Source of the DNA: Weeksellaceae bacterium
GTDB lineage: Bacteria > Bacteroidota > Bacteroidia > Flavobacteriales > Weeksellaceae
Assembly: GCA_022701475.1 (NCBI GenBank)
Contig: JAKOOI010000288.1
Span: forward strand, 1 to 11,454
Direction: 5' to 3'
DNA: 11,454 nt
The notes beneath the pieces are model-generated. The model was not told the DNA's origin. It ran no database searches and saw only the letters and a program-made list of their open reading frames with translations. Within the stretch, counting starts at the first letter, position 1. Each line of letters starts with the position of its first letter. The translations under genes were made by a program, and so were the position numbers. Positions 1-7,297 of this stretch are shown piece after piece.

Positions 1-316
1 CGAAATCGGTAACCCCGCTGGTGCTGATGTTGTTGATAAAATACACCGTACTGTTGATGGCACTGTAGGCTGATGTTGCAGGCACATATCTCTTGATGAC
101 TTTATCACTGTTGTCGCGTACCAGAAGGTAAGATCCGGATGCTTTTCCTGTATAATTTCCGGGATTTTCAAGATAGAGGTTGCCGCTGAGCTTCATGTTC
201 CCGTTCACTTCCAGGGTATGGGTCGGCGTATTGGTACCTATTCCTACGCCATTGATCTGTGCGGTCAACAGTAAAGCATTGGCAAAAAGAGCGGCTATGG
301 CTAAAATATTTTTCAT
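1..316 (-). CDS. Secreted 'VGIGT' repeat-start protein, 3'-truncated by window edge
   Basis: Third gene of a minus-strand operon. It starts at the ATG at 316-314 and stays open for 105 codons to the left edge, so its C-terminus lies outside. The N-terminus (MKNILAIAALFANALLLTAQ) is a Sec signal peptide: Lys near the start, a hydrophobic stretch, and a likely signal peptidase I cut after LTA. The mature start is INGVGIGTNTPTHTLEVNG, a motif common at the start of flavobacterial surface proteins, followed by MKLSGNLYLENPG and a polar stretch that looks beta-rich. No lipobox Cys is seen. Only 15 bases separate it from the preceding gene (332-973), so co-transcription is likely. The start is chosen because the signal peptide begins there. 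The biochemical function is unknown; a role at the cell surface or outside the cell is inferred from the signal peptide only. Confidence 0.8.
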   Translation of the reverse strand, partial: MKNILAIAALFANALLLTAQINGVGIGTNTPTHTLEVNGNMKLSGNLYLENPGNYTGKASGSYLLVRDNSDKVIKRYVPATSAYSAINSTVYFINNISTSGVTDF

Positions 317-331
317 GACAGATAATTTTTT

Positions 332-973
332 TTAGATTCCGTCCGGTGCGGAAGCAGCGGTTGCATTATTATTTCCGTTAAAATCCACGTTTATGGTTCC
401 CAGGTTTTTAAAAAACCGCTTGGAATAAATGACGATATCAAAATTATAGGTATAACGGTCCGTGGTATTTTCGGTATTCAGGACAGGATACCCGATATTC
501 ACATGCCATGTATTGTTGGATTCAAATGCCCTGATAACAAAACGGCCCCTGTTGGTGGTATTGGCATCCGGGCTGGCGAGAGGGGAATAGATCCCATTGT
601 TTCCGGCAGCCGGAACCGCTTCGAAGTTGGCAATAGTGACAAAATATTTATCCGTAGGAATATTCAGGTTGACATTATTAAGGTCGTCCCGGTAAATGTT
701 GGTAATGGAATAAGGCTGCACGATCAGCGGCGTATAAAGGGTCTCTACGGAAAGCACTTTTCCGCCTTCGCCGGCAGATAAAGGGTCTGTACCGATGATG
801 GTAAATCCGGACGGATTGTTGACATAGTCTACCGGATCGATGGTAACCGACTGGTCCAGCACTGCATTTCCGGCCACTTCCAGTTTTTCAACCGGTGAGG
901 CCACTCCTATTCCAACCTGCGCCAAAGCCGCTGTTGAGAACGATAAAGCGATCAGTAAAAGATTCTTTTTCAT
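332..973 (-). CDS. Secreted 'VGIGT' family hypothetical protein (213 aa)
   Basis: Second gene of the minus-strand operon, 12 bases after the stop of the 986-1591 gene. Residues 1-18 (MKKNLLLIALSFSTAALA) form a signal peptide with an ALA|Q cleavage site. The mature protein opens with QVGIGVASPVEKLEVAGN, the same module found in both neighbours, followed by a roughly 150-residue domain rich in Asn, Thr and aromatic residues that is probably all beta. The last residues (FNGNNNATAASAPDGI) resemble the tail of the neighbouring paralog (FNLNNTTTGSDTAPILP). No type IX secretion C-terminal domain, lipobox or catalytic motif is recognisable. The gene is complete, with an ATG start and a TAA stop. I recognise the N-terminal module but not a family with known function; surface or extracellular location is inferred. 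Confidence 0.88.
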   Translation of the reverse strand: MKKNLLLIALSFSTAALAQVGIGVASPVEKLEVAGNAVLDQSVTIDPVDYVNNPSGFTIIGTDPLSAGEGGKVLSVETLYTPLIVQPYSITNIYRDDLNNVNLNIPTDKYFVTIANFEAVPAAGNNGIYSPLASPDANTTNRGRFVIRAFESNNTWHVNIGYPVLNTENTTDRYTYNFDIVIYSKRFFKNLGTINVDFNGNNNATAASAPDGI

Positions 974-985
974 GATATTTTTATT

Positions 986-1591
986 TTATGGGAGAATCGG
1001 AGCAGTATCTGATCCGGTGGTGGTATTGTTCAGGTTAAAAGGCCCGCGTTCCGGGAAAATTTTCACATAGGTTTTGGGATAGACGGCACAGACGATGGTC
1101 CAGGTACCGTTAGTCTGAGATGAAAGCATGGAATAATCCGCATAGATCTGCCATTCGTTATTTACGCTTTTCACGCCGTAAGAAGGGATGGCAATTACGG
1201 ATCCCATTAACGGGCGATCGAAATAGGCCGAAAGTACCATCAGGGAATACTCATCTGAATTGATCTTTGTATTGAAGTTTTCTACCCAGTCGCCGTTCAC
1301 ATTATTCAGGGAATAAGTAACAATGCTGGCGATTCCCGGAGAGTTGGCCTGTCCCGGATTGATCTTTTTTACGGTATTGTCTGCGATGCTGTGGCTCAGC
1401 AACAGGTAACGGTCTTTTTCGGTTGCCGTAATGGCCGGTGTGGTACCGGTGATGATTTTCTGGGATTTGTAAGTCCCGGCCACTTCGAGTTTTTCACGGG
1501 GCTTTGCTGTATTTATTCCTACATTCCCTACTTGAGCATACGAAGCTGTAGTGATGATAAAAACCGCAATAGGAGATAGTATTTTTTTCAT
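986..1591 (-). CDS. Secreted 'VGIGT' family hypothetical protein (201 aa), first gene of operon
   Basis: First gene of the three-paralog operon, 32 bases downstream of a consensus promoter. Residues 1-19 (MKKILSPIAVFIITTASYA) are a signal peptide with an SYA|Q cleavage site. The mature start is QVGNVGINTAKPREKLEVAG, matching the module in the two downstream genes. The rest, roughly residues 45-180, is a probable beta domain with a run of aromatic and hydrophobic strands (for example EYSLMVLSAYF, NEWQIYADYSML and TWTIVCAVYP). The C-terminal tail FNLNNTTTGSDTAPILP parallels that of the 332-973 product. No transmembrane segment is seen after the signal peptide, and there are no catalytic motifs. 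The leader before the ATG is A/T-rich without a Shine-Dalgarno sequence, as usual in Bacteroidota. Function is unknown; tandem duplication is the simplest origin of the set. Confidence 0.88.
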   Translation of the reverse strand: MKKILSPIAVFIITTASYAQVGNVGINTAKPREKLEVAGTYKSQKIITGTTPAITATEKDRYLLLSHSIADNTVKKINPGQANSPGIASIVTYSLNNVNGDWVENFNTKINSDEYSLMVLSAYFDRPLMGSVIAIPSYGVKSVNNEWQIYADYSMLSSQTNGTWTIVCAVYPKTYVKIFPERGPFNLNNTTTGSDTAPILP

Positions 1592-1622
1592 GACGGATCG
1601 TTTAATAACCTGTTTCCGGCTG

Positions 1623-1653
1623 CAAATATAAAACTTTTTTGCAAATGTCCAAA
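1623..1653 (-). promoter_or_regulatory. Bacteroidota-type sigma promoter for the three-paralog operon
   Basis: Read on the minus strand, TTTG (1653-1650) is followed by exactly 19 bases and then TATATTTG (1630-1623). This matches the known Bacteroidota consensus of a -33 TTTG and a -7 TAnnTTTG. Transcription would begin a few bases past 1623, giving a leader of roughly 25 nt before the ATG at 1591. The site lies in the right place and orientation for the operon 1591 to 1. No similar element precedes the other two genes, which supports a single transcript. Confidence 0.75.
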
Positions 1654-2032
1654 TTGCTATTTATCAACGCTTTAAGCGGTAAATATTTCACTAATTTATG
1701 ATATTAACTCTAATTTTACGACTGCTTATTTGATACAAATCCTGTTTTAATTTACCTCTATGGCATATATTTTGATATTTAATCCAATGTTTTTTCACAA
1801 AACGGTGGTGCTTTTGTGGTACCTTTCATCCTGTTATTGATTTAATAAATGACAAAAATCATTTTTTTCTGTATCCTTTGAATGCTAATTAATTATGATC
1901 AATCAATCCGATACTGCATTTTTTACAGCCGCAGATAAAAAACGGGGACTGCTATTTTTTGGCTTAAATTCAATTCATAAAAGATCAATCCTTCTGATTT
2001 TTTAATCCTCCGAAATAATTTCGGATGTGGGC
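1654..2032. other. AT-rich intergenic stretch, no gene seen
   Basis: This stretch lies between the operon promoter and the helicase terminator. No open frame with a convincing start or protein resemblance was found on either strand. It holds two small inverted repeats: CACAAAA/TTTTGTG (1796-1802 and 1812-1818, 9-base loop) and TCCGAAA/TTTCGGA (2009-2015 and 2019-2025, 3-base loop). Neither is followed by a clear U-run on either strand, so neither is called a terminator. Confidence 0.5.
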
Positions 2033-2073
2033 AAAATTACAAAAGCCGCCTTTGATAACCATCATCGGCGGCT
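2033..2073 (-). terminator. Rho-independent terminator of the helicase-nuclease gene
   Basis: On the minus strand, 44 bases after the TAA at 2118, AGCCGCC (2073-2067) pairs with GGCGGCT (2050-2044). Inside that stem a second helix TGAT/ATCA closes a GGTT loop, separated from the outer stem by a small GA/AA internal loop. The outer stem is followed directly by a U-rich run (TTTTGTAATTTTG). A GC-rich stem plus U-run in the right orientation is a standard intrinsic terminator. Confidence 0.8.
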
Positions 2074-2117
2074 GAATTATTAATCTGGCATGGGCAGGAA
2101 CAGTACTTCTGATTCTT

Positions 2118-5100
2118 TTATTGTTGGCCGGTATCAGAAGCCGTTTTCAGAAATAGCCCTTCCTGGTAAACAGATCCGTTTTCAATACTGAACCCGACTG
2201 CTTCACTGATGTATTTCCTGATCTCTTCAGTGACTCTTGAGAAGCCGAACACCCGGGCTACCATCGGAACAAGGCTTTCCGGCTGTATCGCGACAGAATC
2301 GGTTACCACTTTCTCTATAACCAGGCTGATTTCTTCAGGTGCTATAAAACCGATCTTCCGGGAACCTGACGGAAGGCCTGATCGTCTCCTTACCATGGCC
2401 GTGGCCTGTTCAGGATCCCAGAGGAAATCCCCTTTCCTGATTACCCATGTATTATTCACCGCATACTCCACTGCCTCAGTTATAACCGCACGCACCCTGC
2501 TTCCGATCTTGGAAATTCCGTTGGCATCCGCCATTCTCCTCGCCACTTCCTCAAAATGGACCGGGCTTTCCGCCTTTACCACCTCGCAGATCCATCCGCT
2601 GAGTTTCCCCACAGGGAACAGGTGAAGCTCCTGGCCTGCGATTTCCGCTGGCAACACGGCCGGCTCATACTCAGGATAAGCGGTTTCCGGTAGGTCCACG
2701 GGCGCTTCGCGAACCATATTCCTGAGTTCTGCAGCCAGCTCTTCTTCCATGCTGTCGTTACGCTCTGCCTGGGTTTTTGCTTTTTCCACGGCATCGCGGA
2801 TGAGCTGTATTTCTGCAGCCGGGTTCCTGAACCAGTCGAGGCTCCACAGATGCAGGAGATTCCAGCCCATGCCTTCCAGTACTGAAGTCCTCAGCCGGTC
2901 CCTGTCGCGCGCCGACTGGGCCTGATGATACGATTTTCCGTCACAGGTAATTCCCAGCAGATACCTTCCCGGATGGTCCGGATCGGTAATGGCCAGATCA
3001 ATATAAAACCCTGCGGAGCCTACTTTTTCACGCACGGTAAATCCTTCCTTCCTCAGTGTTTCAGCTACCATGGTTTCAAAAGGCCGGGGCTGATCAGGCT
3101 GGTCATCGTGATGGTTTTCAAATTTTCCGTGTTCGGCAAAGTAGAGAAAACTCTTCAGGGCCCGGATCCCGAATTTTGCAGCAGGACCAATGACCATATC
3201 GGCGGCCGTAATATTGGTAAACACTTCGCAGCGCCTTTTGGCCCGGGTGATAAGCACGTTCAGCCTGCGCTCCCCGCCTTCATTGTTCAGCGGCCCGAAG
3301 CTCATCGGCACCTTCCCGTCTTCAGTCCTTCCGTACCCGATGCTGATGAAGATGACATCCCTTTCATCACCCTGTACATTTTCCAGGTTTTTTACGAAAA
3401 ACGGTTCGTCGGTATGATCCCTGAAAAAGTTTTCCGTTTCCGGGTTTTTCCGCCTCCGGATTTCAATAGCATTCTGTATGGCCTGCATCTGGGAAGTGCT
3501 GAAGGCCACCACGCCAAGACTCAGCTTAGGGCTGGCGAGGGCATGCCGGATAACGGCATCCGCCACTTCTTCAGCTTCCTTAGGATTGGTGCGGGTTTTC
3601 CCTTTATCATAAAACGTATCCGGCAGATGATTAAAAGCCAGCCCCATTCTGGTTTTTGATCCCGGACTCGGGAAAATCACCAGCCTGTTTTCATAAAATT
3701 CCTGGTTGGAAAGGCTGATCAGCGATTCGTGGCGGCTGCGGTAGTGCCAGCGGAGCATCCGCTGCGGTGCTCCCTGGGCATCACACATTCCGAGGATGCT
3801 CTGCATGTCGGCAGTAACGTTGTCTTCATCTTCCGTATCGGTATTCAGTTTATCGAAAAAGCTGGTCGGCGGCATCTGGAGGGTATCCCCTACGACAACG
3901 ATCTGCTTCCCTCTCAGGATGGCACCCAGCGCGTCTACCGGCCTTACCTGGCTGGCCTCATCGAAGATCACCAGATCGAAACCGATACTGTCCGGCGGCA
4001 GGAAACCGGCAATGGACATCGGGCTCATCATCATCACCGGCTTAATGGCCTGTATGGCCAGCCCCGCTTCCTGCATCAGTTTCCGCACCGGCATATGCCT
4101 CGCCTTACGGTTGAACTCGCTCTTCAGGATATTGATCTGTCCGCCGCCTTCCTGCTTCGGTACGCCTTCCCAGTGTTTCAGGGCTACTCTGGCCCGGTTG
4201 TAATACTGCTTCAGCACATCCATCCTGCGGAAAGCGGCAATGGTTTCCTCGTGGGTAGACCGTTCGAATTTCCGGAGTTCCGTACTGTTCAGCATCGCCT
4301 GCTCCAGGAGGTAATCATACCAGGTTTTCTGCAAAGCCGTTTTCAGGTACAGGCCGGCATCATTCCAGTTTTCCACTGCCTTGATCAGGAATCCGGCACC
4401 CTGCTGCTGCGTCGTTTCCTTGAGCACGTTCCACTGAACGGCTTTATGCATTTCCGGCAGCTGTTCCTTCCACCTGTTAAGCACGGAAACCTGTGCCGTC
4501 AGCTTAAAATTCTCAATTCCGTTTCCGCTGAAATCCAGGTGCTGAAACAAGGCCCGGAACGCTTTTTCCTGTTCATTCAGAAGAGCGGCGGTATTTTCTT
4601 TATGCTGACGGATCGTTACGGTATCCCTGTTTTTCTGCAGCAGCTCAATAATTTCCGGCCGGATCACGCCTTTTCCGATGTGCGTATGAACTGCCTGCAG
4701 ATAGTCTGCTGCATTTTTCAGCAACGCCCAGTCGGATCTCTGTTGTTGCCAGTGCTGCCGGAACAGCCGTTCTCCCAACGCATTGAACGACTGCAGTGCT
4801 GCCGAGAGCCTCTTTTCCTCCATTACAATGTTTACCAGTTCCAGCTTTTGTTCCAGGCTGTCCGGCATAGCGGCATTCAGGAAAGTGGCCAGTTTTTTCA
4901 CACTTTTCTTATAATCCCCGATCAGGAATTTATACCATTTAGATCCGTGCGCCATCAGGTTCTGCCTGATTTCCAGCATTTCCTGGCCCCACGCTTCCGG
5001 AATGAAAACCGGATCGTATCTACGGTGGATTTCAGTCAGCTTGCTCCCTGTGCTGATGGTTTCTGCAATATCCGCCTGATTGTTGAGCCATGCGCCGTCT

Positions 5101-5183
5101 GCCACGGACATCGAACCGGTTCCGGGGTTTTTTACAGCCCAGTCTGCAGTCTGTACCAGTTTTTTTACTTCGGCCTCATCCAC
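2118..5183 (-). CDS. C-terminal part of split DUF4011-family SF1 helicase / Vsr-like nuclease / DUF3320 protein (1021 aa)
   Basis: This is the continuation, in the same frame, of the 5196-6791 gene after a TAA codon. The first possible restart is GTG at 5183, 12 bases past the stop. Residues 1-380 are a long helical insert. Helicase motifs follow: Walker B VIFDEAS (405-411), motif III GDTLQMPP (432-439), HYRSRHE (480-486), motif V QGDERDVI (604-611) and motif VI NVLITRAKR (642-650). Residues 700-790 fit the Vsr-like / MTES_1575 restriction-endonuclease fold, with FE (702-703), Asp729 in FYIDLAI, ITCDGKSYH (745-753), RDRDRLR (759-765) and SLDWF (781-785). A DUF3320-like helical region fills about 853-1000. 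The Walker A motif is missing here because it is in the upstream part, so this product alone cannot be a complete ATPase. It could be the remains of a nonsense-mutated gene, a reinitiated second subunit, or the result of a sequencing error. Confidence 0.85.
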   Translation of the reverse strand: MDEAEVKKLVQTADWAVKNPGTGSMSVADGAWLNNQADIAETISTGSKLTEIHRRYDPVFIPEAWGQEMLEIRQNLMAHGSKWYKFLIGDYKKSVKKLATFLNAAMPDSLEQKLELVNIVMEEKRLSAALQSFNALGERLFRQHWQQQRSDWALLKNAADYLQAVHTHIGKGVIRPEIIELLQKNRDTVTIRQHKENTAALLNEQEKAFRALFQHLDFSGNGIENFKLTAQVSVLNRWKEQLPEMHKAVQWNVLKETTQQQGAGFLIKAVENWNDAGLYLKTALQKTWYDYLLEQAMLNSTELRKFERSTHEETIAAFRRMDVLKQYYNRARVALKHWEGVPKQEGGGQINILKSEFNRKARHMPVRKLMQEAGLAIQAIKPVMMMSPMSIAGFLPPDSIGFDLVIFDEASQVRPVDALGAILRGKQIVVVGDTLQMPPTSFFDKLNTDTEDEDNVTADMQSILGMCDAQGAPQRMLRWHYRSRHESLISLSNQEFYENRLVIFPSPGSKTRMGLAFNHLPDTFYDKGKTRTNPKEAEEVADAVIRHALASPKLSLGVVAFSTSQMQAIQNAIEIRRRKNPETENFFRDHTDEPFFVKNLENVQGDERDVIFISIGYGRTEDGKVPMSFGPLNNEGGERRLNVLITRAKRRCEVFTNITAADMVIGPAAKFGIRALKSFLYFAEHGKFENHHDDQPDQPRPFETMVAETLRKEGFTVREKVGSAGFYIDLAITDPDHPGRYLLGITCDGKSYHQAQSARDRDRLRTSVLEGMGWNLLHLWSLDWFRNPAAEIQLIRDAVEKAKTQAERNDSMEEELAAELRNMVREAPVDLPETAYPEYEPAVLPAEIAGQELHLFPVGKLSGWICEVVKAESPVHFEEVARRMADANGISKIGSRVRAVITEAVEYAVNNTWVIRKGDFLWDPEQATAMVRRRSGLPSGSRKIGFIAPEEISLVIEKVVTDSVAIQPESLVPMVARVFGFSRVTEEIRKYISEAVGFSIENGSVYQEGLFLKTASDTGQQ

Positions 5184-5195
5184 AGGTACCGGAAA

Positions 5196-5198
5196 TTA
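5196..5198 (-). other. In-frame TAA interrupting the helicase-nuclease gene
   Basis: Codons before the stop read S-R-S-M, and codons after it read F-P-V-P-V-D-E-A-E-V, in the same frame and with no further stop until 2118. Removing this one codon gives a single open frame from 6791 to 2118 of about 1557 codons, within the size range expected for DUF4011 helicase-nucleases. The site lies in the helical insert between Walker A and Walker B. No indel is needed to explain it; one base change suffices. Confidence 0.85.
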
Positions 5199-6791
5199 CA
5201 TCGATCGGCTAAGGGTTTCCGAAGCCTGCATCAGGTTACCGGTAATCCGGGCAGCATCCGATAACAGCCCGCCGGCAAGTTCTTCATCTTTAGGAAGGAA
5301 AACCGTTAAACCCGTTCCGTAAAACACCAGCTTTTCCGGCGGCCCTATGCTGTTGAGCCTTGCCTGGACCTGCCCGGCAGCCCTTTCCAGATCCGTCATC
5401 CGCGCCGCATCCAGGGAAGATAGAGAACTGATGGCAATGACAGGAAATTTATATCCTCCGTTTTCAGCGGAGATCCTGAGCAGATGGCCTATGACATCGT
5501 GTACGGAAATGCCGCTTTGCCCGGCATTGCGGTTCATTTCATCCGCATACGCATTCAGTTCCTGTGTGACTGGTTCCAGCAGCCGGATTTCTTCTTCCAG
5601 ATGGGCAACGGCGGGCTTCCCCAGCTCCAGGATACGCTTTAATTCGGCATGAAGTTCCCGTTTATTGGCCTTATGGCTGTGGAGCTCCAGGCAGGCTTCC
5701 CCTAGCCCGATGCTGTCCAGCCTTCTTTTCACCACCTCAAGAGCCGCCATCTTTTCGGCCACAAACAATACTTTCTTACCGTTTCCGACGGCATCGGCAA
5801 TCAGGTTGGTAATGGTCTGGGATTTTCCGGTTCCGGGAGGCCCCTGGATCACCATATTCCGGCCTTCATGTACGGCGAGCATGGCGATTACCTGCGAACT
5901 GTCGGCATCCACTACCTGCATCAGCTGACCGGCATCCGTTTCCTGATCCAGTTTGTGTTCTTCTCCTACCGCAGGCTGGGGCTCTGTGAAACCGGTCCCG
6001 AATAGGGACTGCAGGATGGGATGGTCAGCAGGATTTTTAGGTTCCGGCCATCCGGAGGTATCAAGGTCATGGTAAATCATGAACTTGCCGAAGGAGAAAA
6101 AGCCCAGTTCAATGGCATCGGCTTCCACTTCCCAGTTTTCCATATGGGTGATATGTTCCCGGATGAGATTGAAATAGGCTGTACTATCCAGGTCTTCCTC
6201 TTCAGGAATGCCGGGAATGCTGATATTGAAATCGGCCATCATTTTGGCCTGCAGGGATAAATTGGTCCCGATTTCTCCGCCGGTATACCTCAGCCTGAAT
6301 CGCTCGCCCGCACTTGACCGCTCCAGGGTTACCGGAACCAGGATCAGCGGTGCTTTCCTCACTTCCTTATCATTGCCTTTTTCAAACCAGCTGAGCATCC
6401 CCAGGGACAGGAACAGGGTATTCACGCCCTGTTCTTCCAGGCTTGTCCGGGCTGCATAATAGGTATTGAGGATTCTGGCCTGGAGTTTCTGCTCGGATTC
6501 GTTGGTCTGGAGCCGGGTATCATTGTAGGCTTCCTGAAGTTCATCTTCTGTGAGCGGCGGCAGCTCTGGCATTTCCTCTTCATCCTCCGTTTCCTTTTTA
6601 CCGGGCCTTCCCAGAAAAGTCATGGCTTTGTTCTGCTTTACCAGGATCCGGTAAATAGAAGCCGACTGCTCCTGTACAATCTGCAGCCCACGGGCTTTCG
6701 GCACTTTATAGTTCAGTAAGGTATTGCGCATCCCAAGATCCAGCAGCTCTTTTCTCGCCGCTTCCAGCTTGGGAAATATAAGGTCTCTCAT
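5196..6791 (-). CDS. N-terminal part of split DUF4011-family SF1 helicase protein (531 aa, Walker A)
   Basis: The product begins with a DUF4011-type region: KELLDLGMRNTLLNYK (14-29) is the family's hallmark start, followed by TLFLSLGMLSWFE (125-137) and APLILVPVTLER (147-158). An AAA_11-type helicase core begins with Walker A GPPGTGKSQTI (317-327) and motif Ia VLFVAEKMAALEVV (342-355). A helical insert runs from about 360 to the TAA at 5196-5198. Walker B and all later motifs are in the next frame-matched segment, so the encoded piece is about a third of a normal family member and would be inactive alone. The ATG at 6791 fits the family start. No consensus promoter was found in the 100 bases upstream. 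Proteins combining DUF4011, helicase and a Vsr-like nuclease have been linked to antiphage defence; that role here is inference. Confidence 0.87.
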   Translation of the reverse strand: MRDLIFPKLEAARKELLDLGMRNTLLNYKVPKARGLQIVQEQSASIYRILVKQNKAMTFLGRPGKKETEDEEEMPELPPLTEDELQEAYNDTRLQTNESEQKLQARILNTYYAARTSLEEQGVNTLFLSLGMLSWFEKGNDKEVRKAPLILVPVTLERSSAGERFRLRYTGGEIGTNLSLQAKMMADFNISIPGIPEEEDLDSTAYFNLIREHITHMENWEVEADAIELGFFSFGKFMIYHDLDTSGWPEPKNPADHPILQSLFGTGFTEPQPAVGEEHKLDQETDAGQLMQVVDADSSQVIAMLAVHEGRNMVIQGPPGTGKSQTITNLIADAVGNGKKVLFVAEKMAALEVVKRRLDSIGLGEACLELHSHKANKRELHAELKRILELGKPAVAHLEEEIRLLEPVTQELNAYADEMNRNAGQSGISVHDVIGHLLRISAENGGYKFPVIAISSLSSLDAARMTDLERAAGQVQARLNSIGPPEKLVFYGTGLTVFLPKDEELAGGLLSDAARITGNLMQASETLSRSM

Positions 6792-7230
6792 AGTCTGTGA
6801 TTATCGGCTCCTAATGTAAAGAAAAAATACAGAATAATGAAATGGGTAACCTTACCGAACAGCAGAGAAAGAACTGAAATAAGGAAGTTTTACGGACGTT
6901 TGCTCTTGGTTACGGATGATGAGTTATGAGTTATGGATGATGAGTGGTGGATGATGGATGATATGGGAAGTTTTGAAAATTTTACCGGACGCATGAGGTT
7001 GGCTTTCCAGAGGTAAACGCATGAAATCGGAATTTTTAAATTTTTCAGGAATTTAAAAACTGTAAATCAATTGCTTAATTTTTCTACATGTAATGAATAT
7101 GAAACCAAGTTTAGTTACAAATTGCTGATCATTAGTAATGTAAAATCCCGTGCGTTCGCCCTGACTTTAAATATCCAGAAGTCCAGAATATTTCAGACGC
7201 ATATTCCATTCTCTTTTTCATAACCTGTAG
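6792..7230. other. Non-coding stretch upstream of the helicase gene
   Basis: No gene is supported on either strand. The stretch holds the GGATGAT low-complexity tract (listed separately). Two loosely similar segments flank that tract: one around 6883-6899 and one around 6966-6991, both containing GGAAGTTTT and then a GGACG end. The helicase promoter should lie here, but no exact TAnnTTTG was found; TATTTTTT near 6825-6832 (minus strand) is the nearest and differs at the last base. Confidence 0.4.
6914..6962. repeat. Degenerate GGATGAT / TTATGAG low-complexity tract
   Basis: GGATGATGAG occurs at 6914-6923 and again at 6935-6944. GGATGAT recurs back to back at 6949-6955 and 6956-6962. TTATGAG and TTAT spacers fill the gap between the first two copies. 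The strand is strongly purine/T biased with almost no C. Tracts of this style occur between flavobacterial genes. I know of no assigned function. Confidence 0.6.
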
Positions 7231-7247
7231 TGATTCCAGAGGAATCA
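7231..7247. repeat. REP-like palindrome 1
   Basis: A perfect 7-bp inverted repeat, TGATTCC (7231-7237) and GGAATCA (7241-7247), around a 3-base loop. Read on the minus strand it shares the pattern ATTCYTCYGGAAT with the palindrome at 7281-7297, 50 bases away and in the same orientation. It lies just past the 3' end of a relic of an IS200/REP-associated transposase, which is where such palindromes are expected. Confidence 0.6.
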
Positions 7248-7280
7248 TATCTGTGCAGATCATTATTCCTAAAAGAGTCG

Positions 7281-7297
7281 GCATTCCGGAAGAATGC
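7281..7297. repeat. REP-like palindrome 2
   Basis: A 6-bp inverted repeat, GCATTC (7281-7286) and GAATGC (7292-7297), around a 5-base loop. It directly abuts the TAG (7299-7297) that closes the transposase relic. On the minus strand it shares the ATTCYTCYGGAAT core with palindrome 1. Two related hairpins at the 3' end of a HUH transposase resemble the arrangement of REP elements and their RAYT enzymes. Confidence 0.6.

Noticed and set aside
1796..1818. CACAAAA/TTTTGTG inverted repeat, considered as a terminator
   Set aside because: A-run or T-run lies on the wrong side for either strand, and no gene ends nearby; likely chance in AT-rich DNA.
2009..2025. TCCGAAA/TTTCGGA palindrome, considered as a second terminator after the helicase gene
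   Set aside because: No U-run follows on the minus strand, and a convincing terminator already lies at 2033-2073.
2925..3659. 244-codon open frame on the plus strand opposite the nuclease and helicase C-terminal motifs
   Set aside because: Antisense shadow; the opposite strand encodes the conserved Vsr-like and motif V/VI residues.
3729..5264. 511-codon open frame on the plus strand inside the helicase-nuclease gene
   Set aside because: It is antisense to a segment with clear helicase motifs, its translation is rich in His, Arg, Phe and Leu with no recognisable motif, and its length follows from the codon bias of the real gene.
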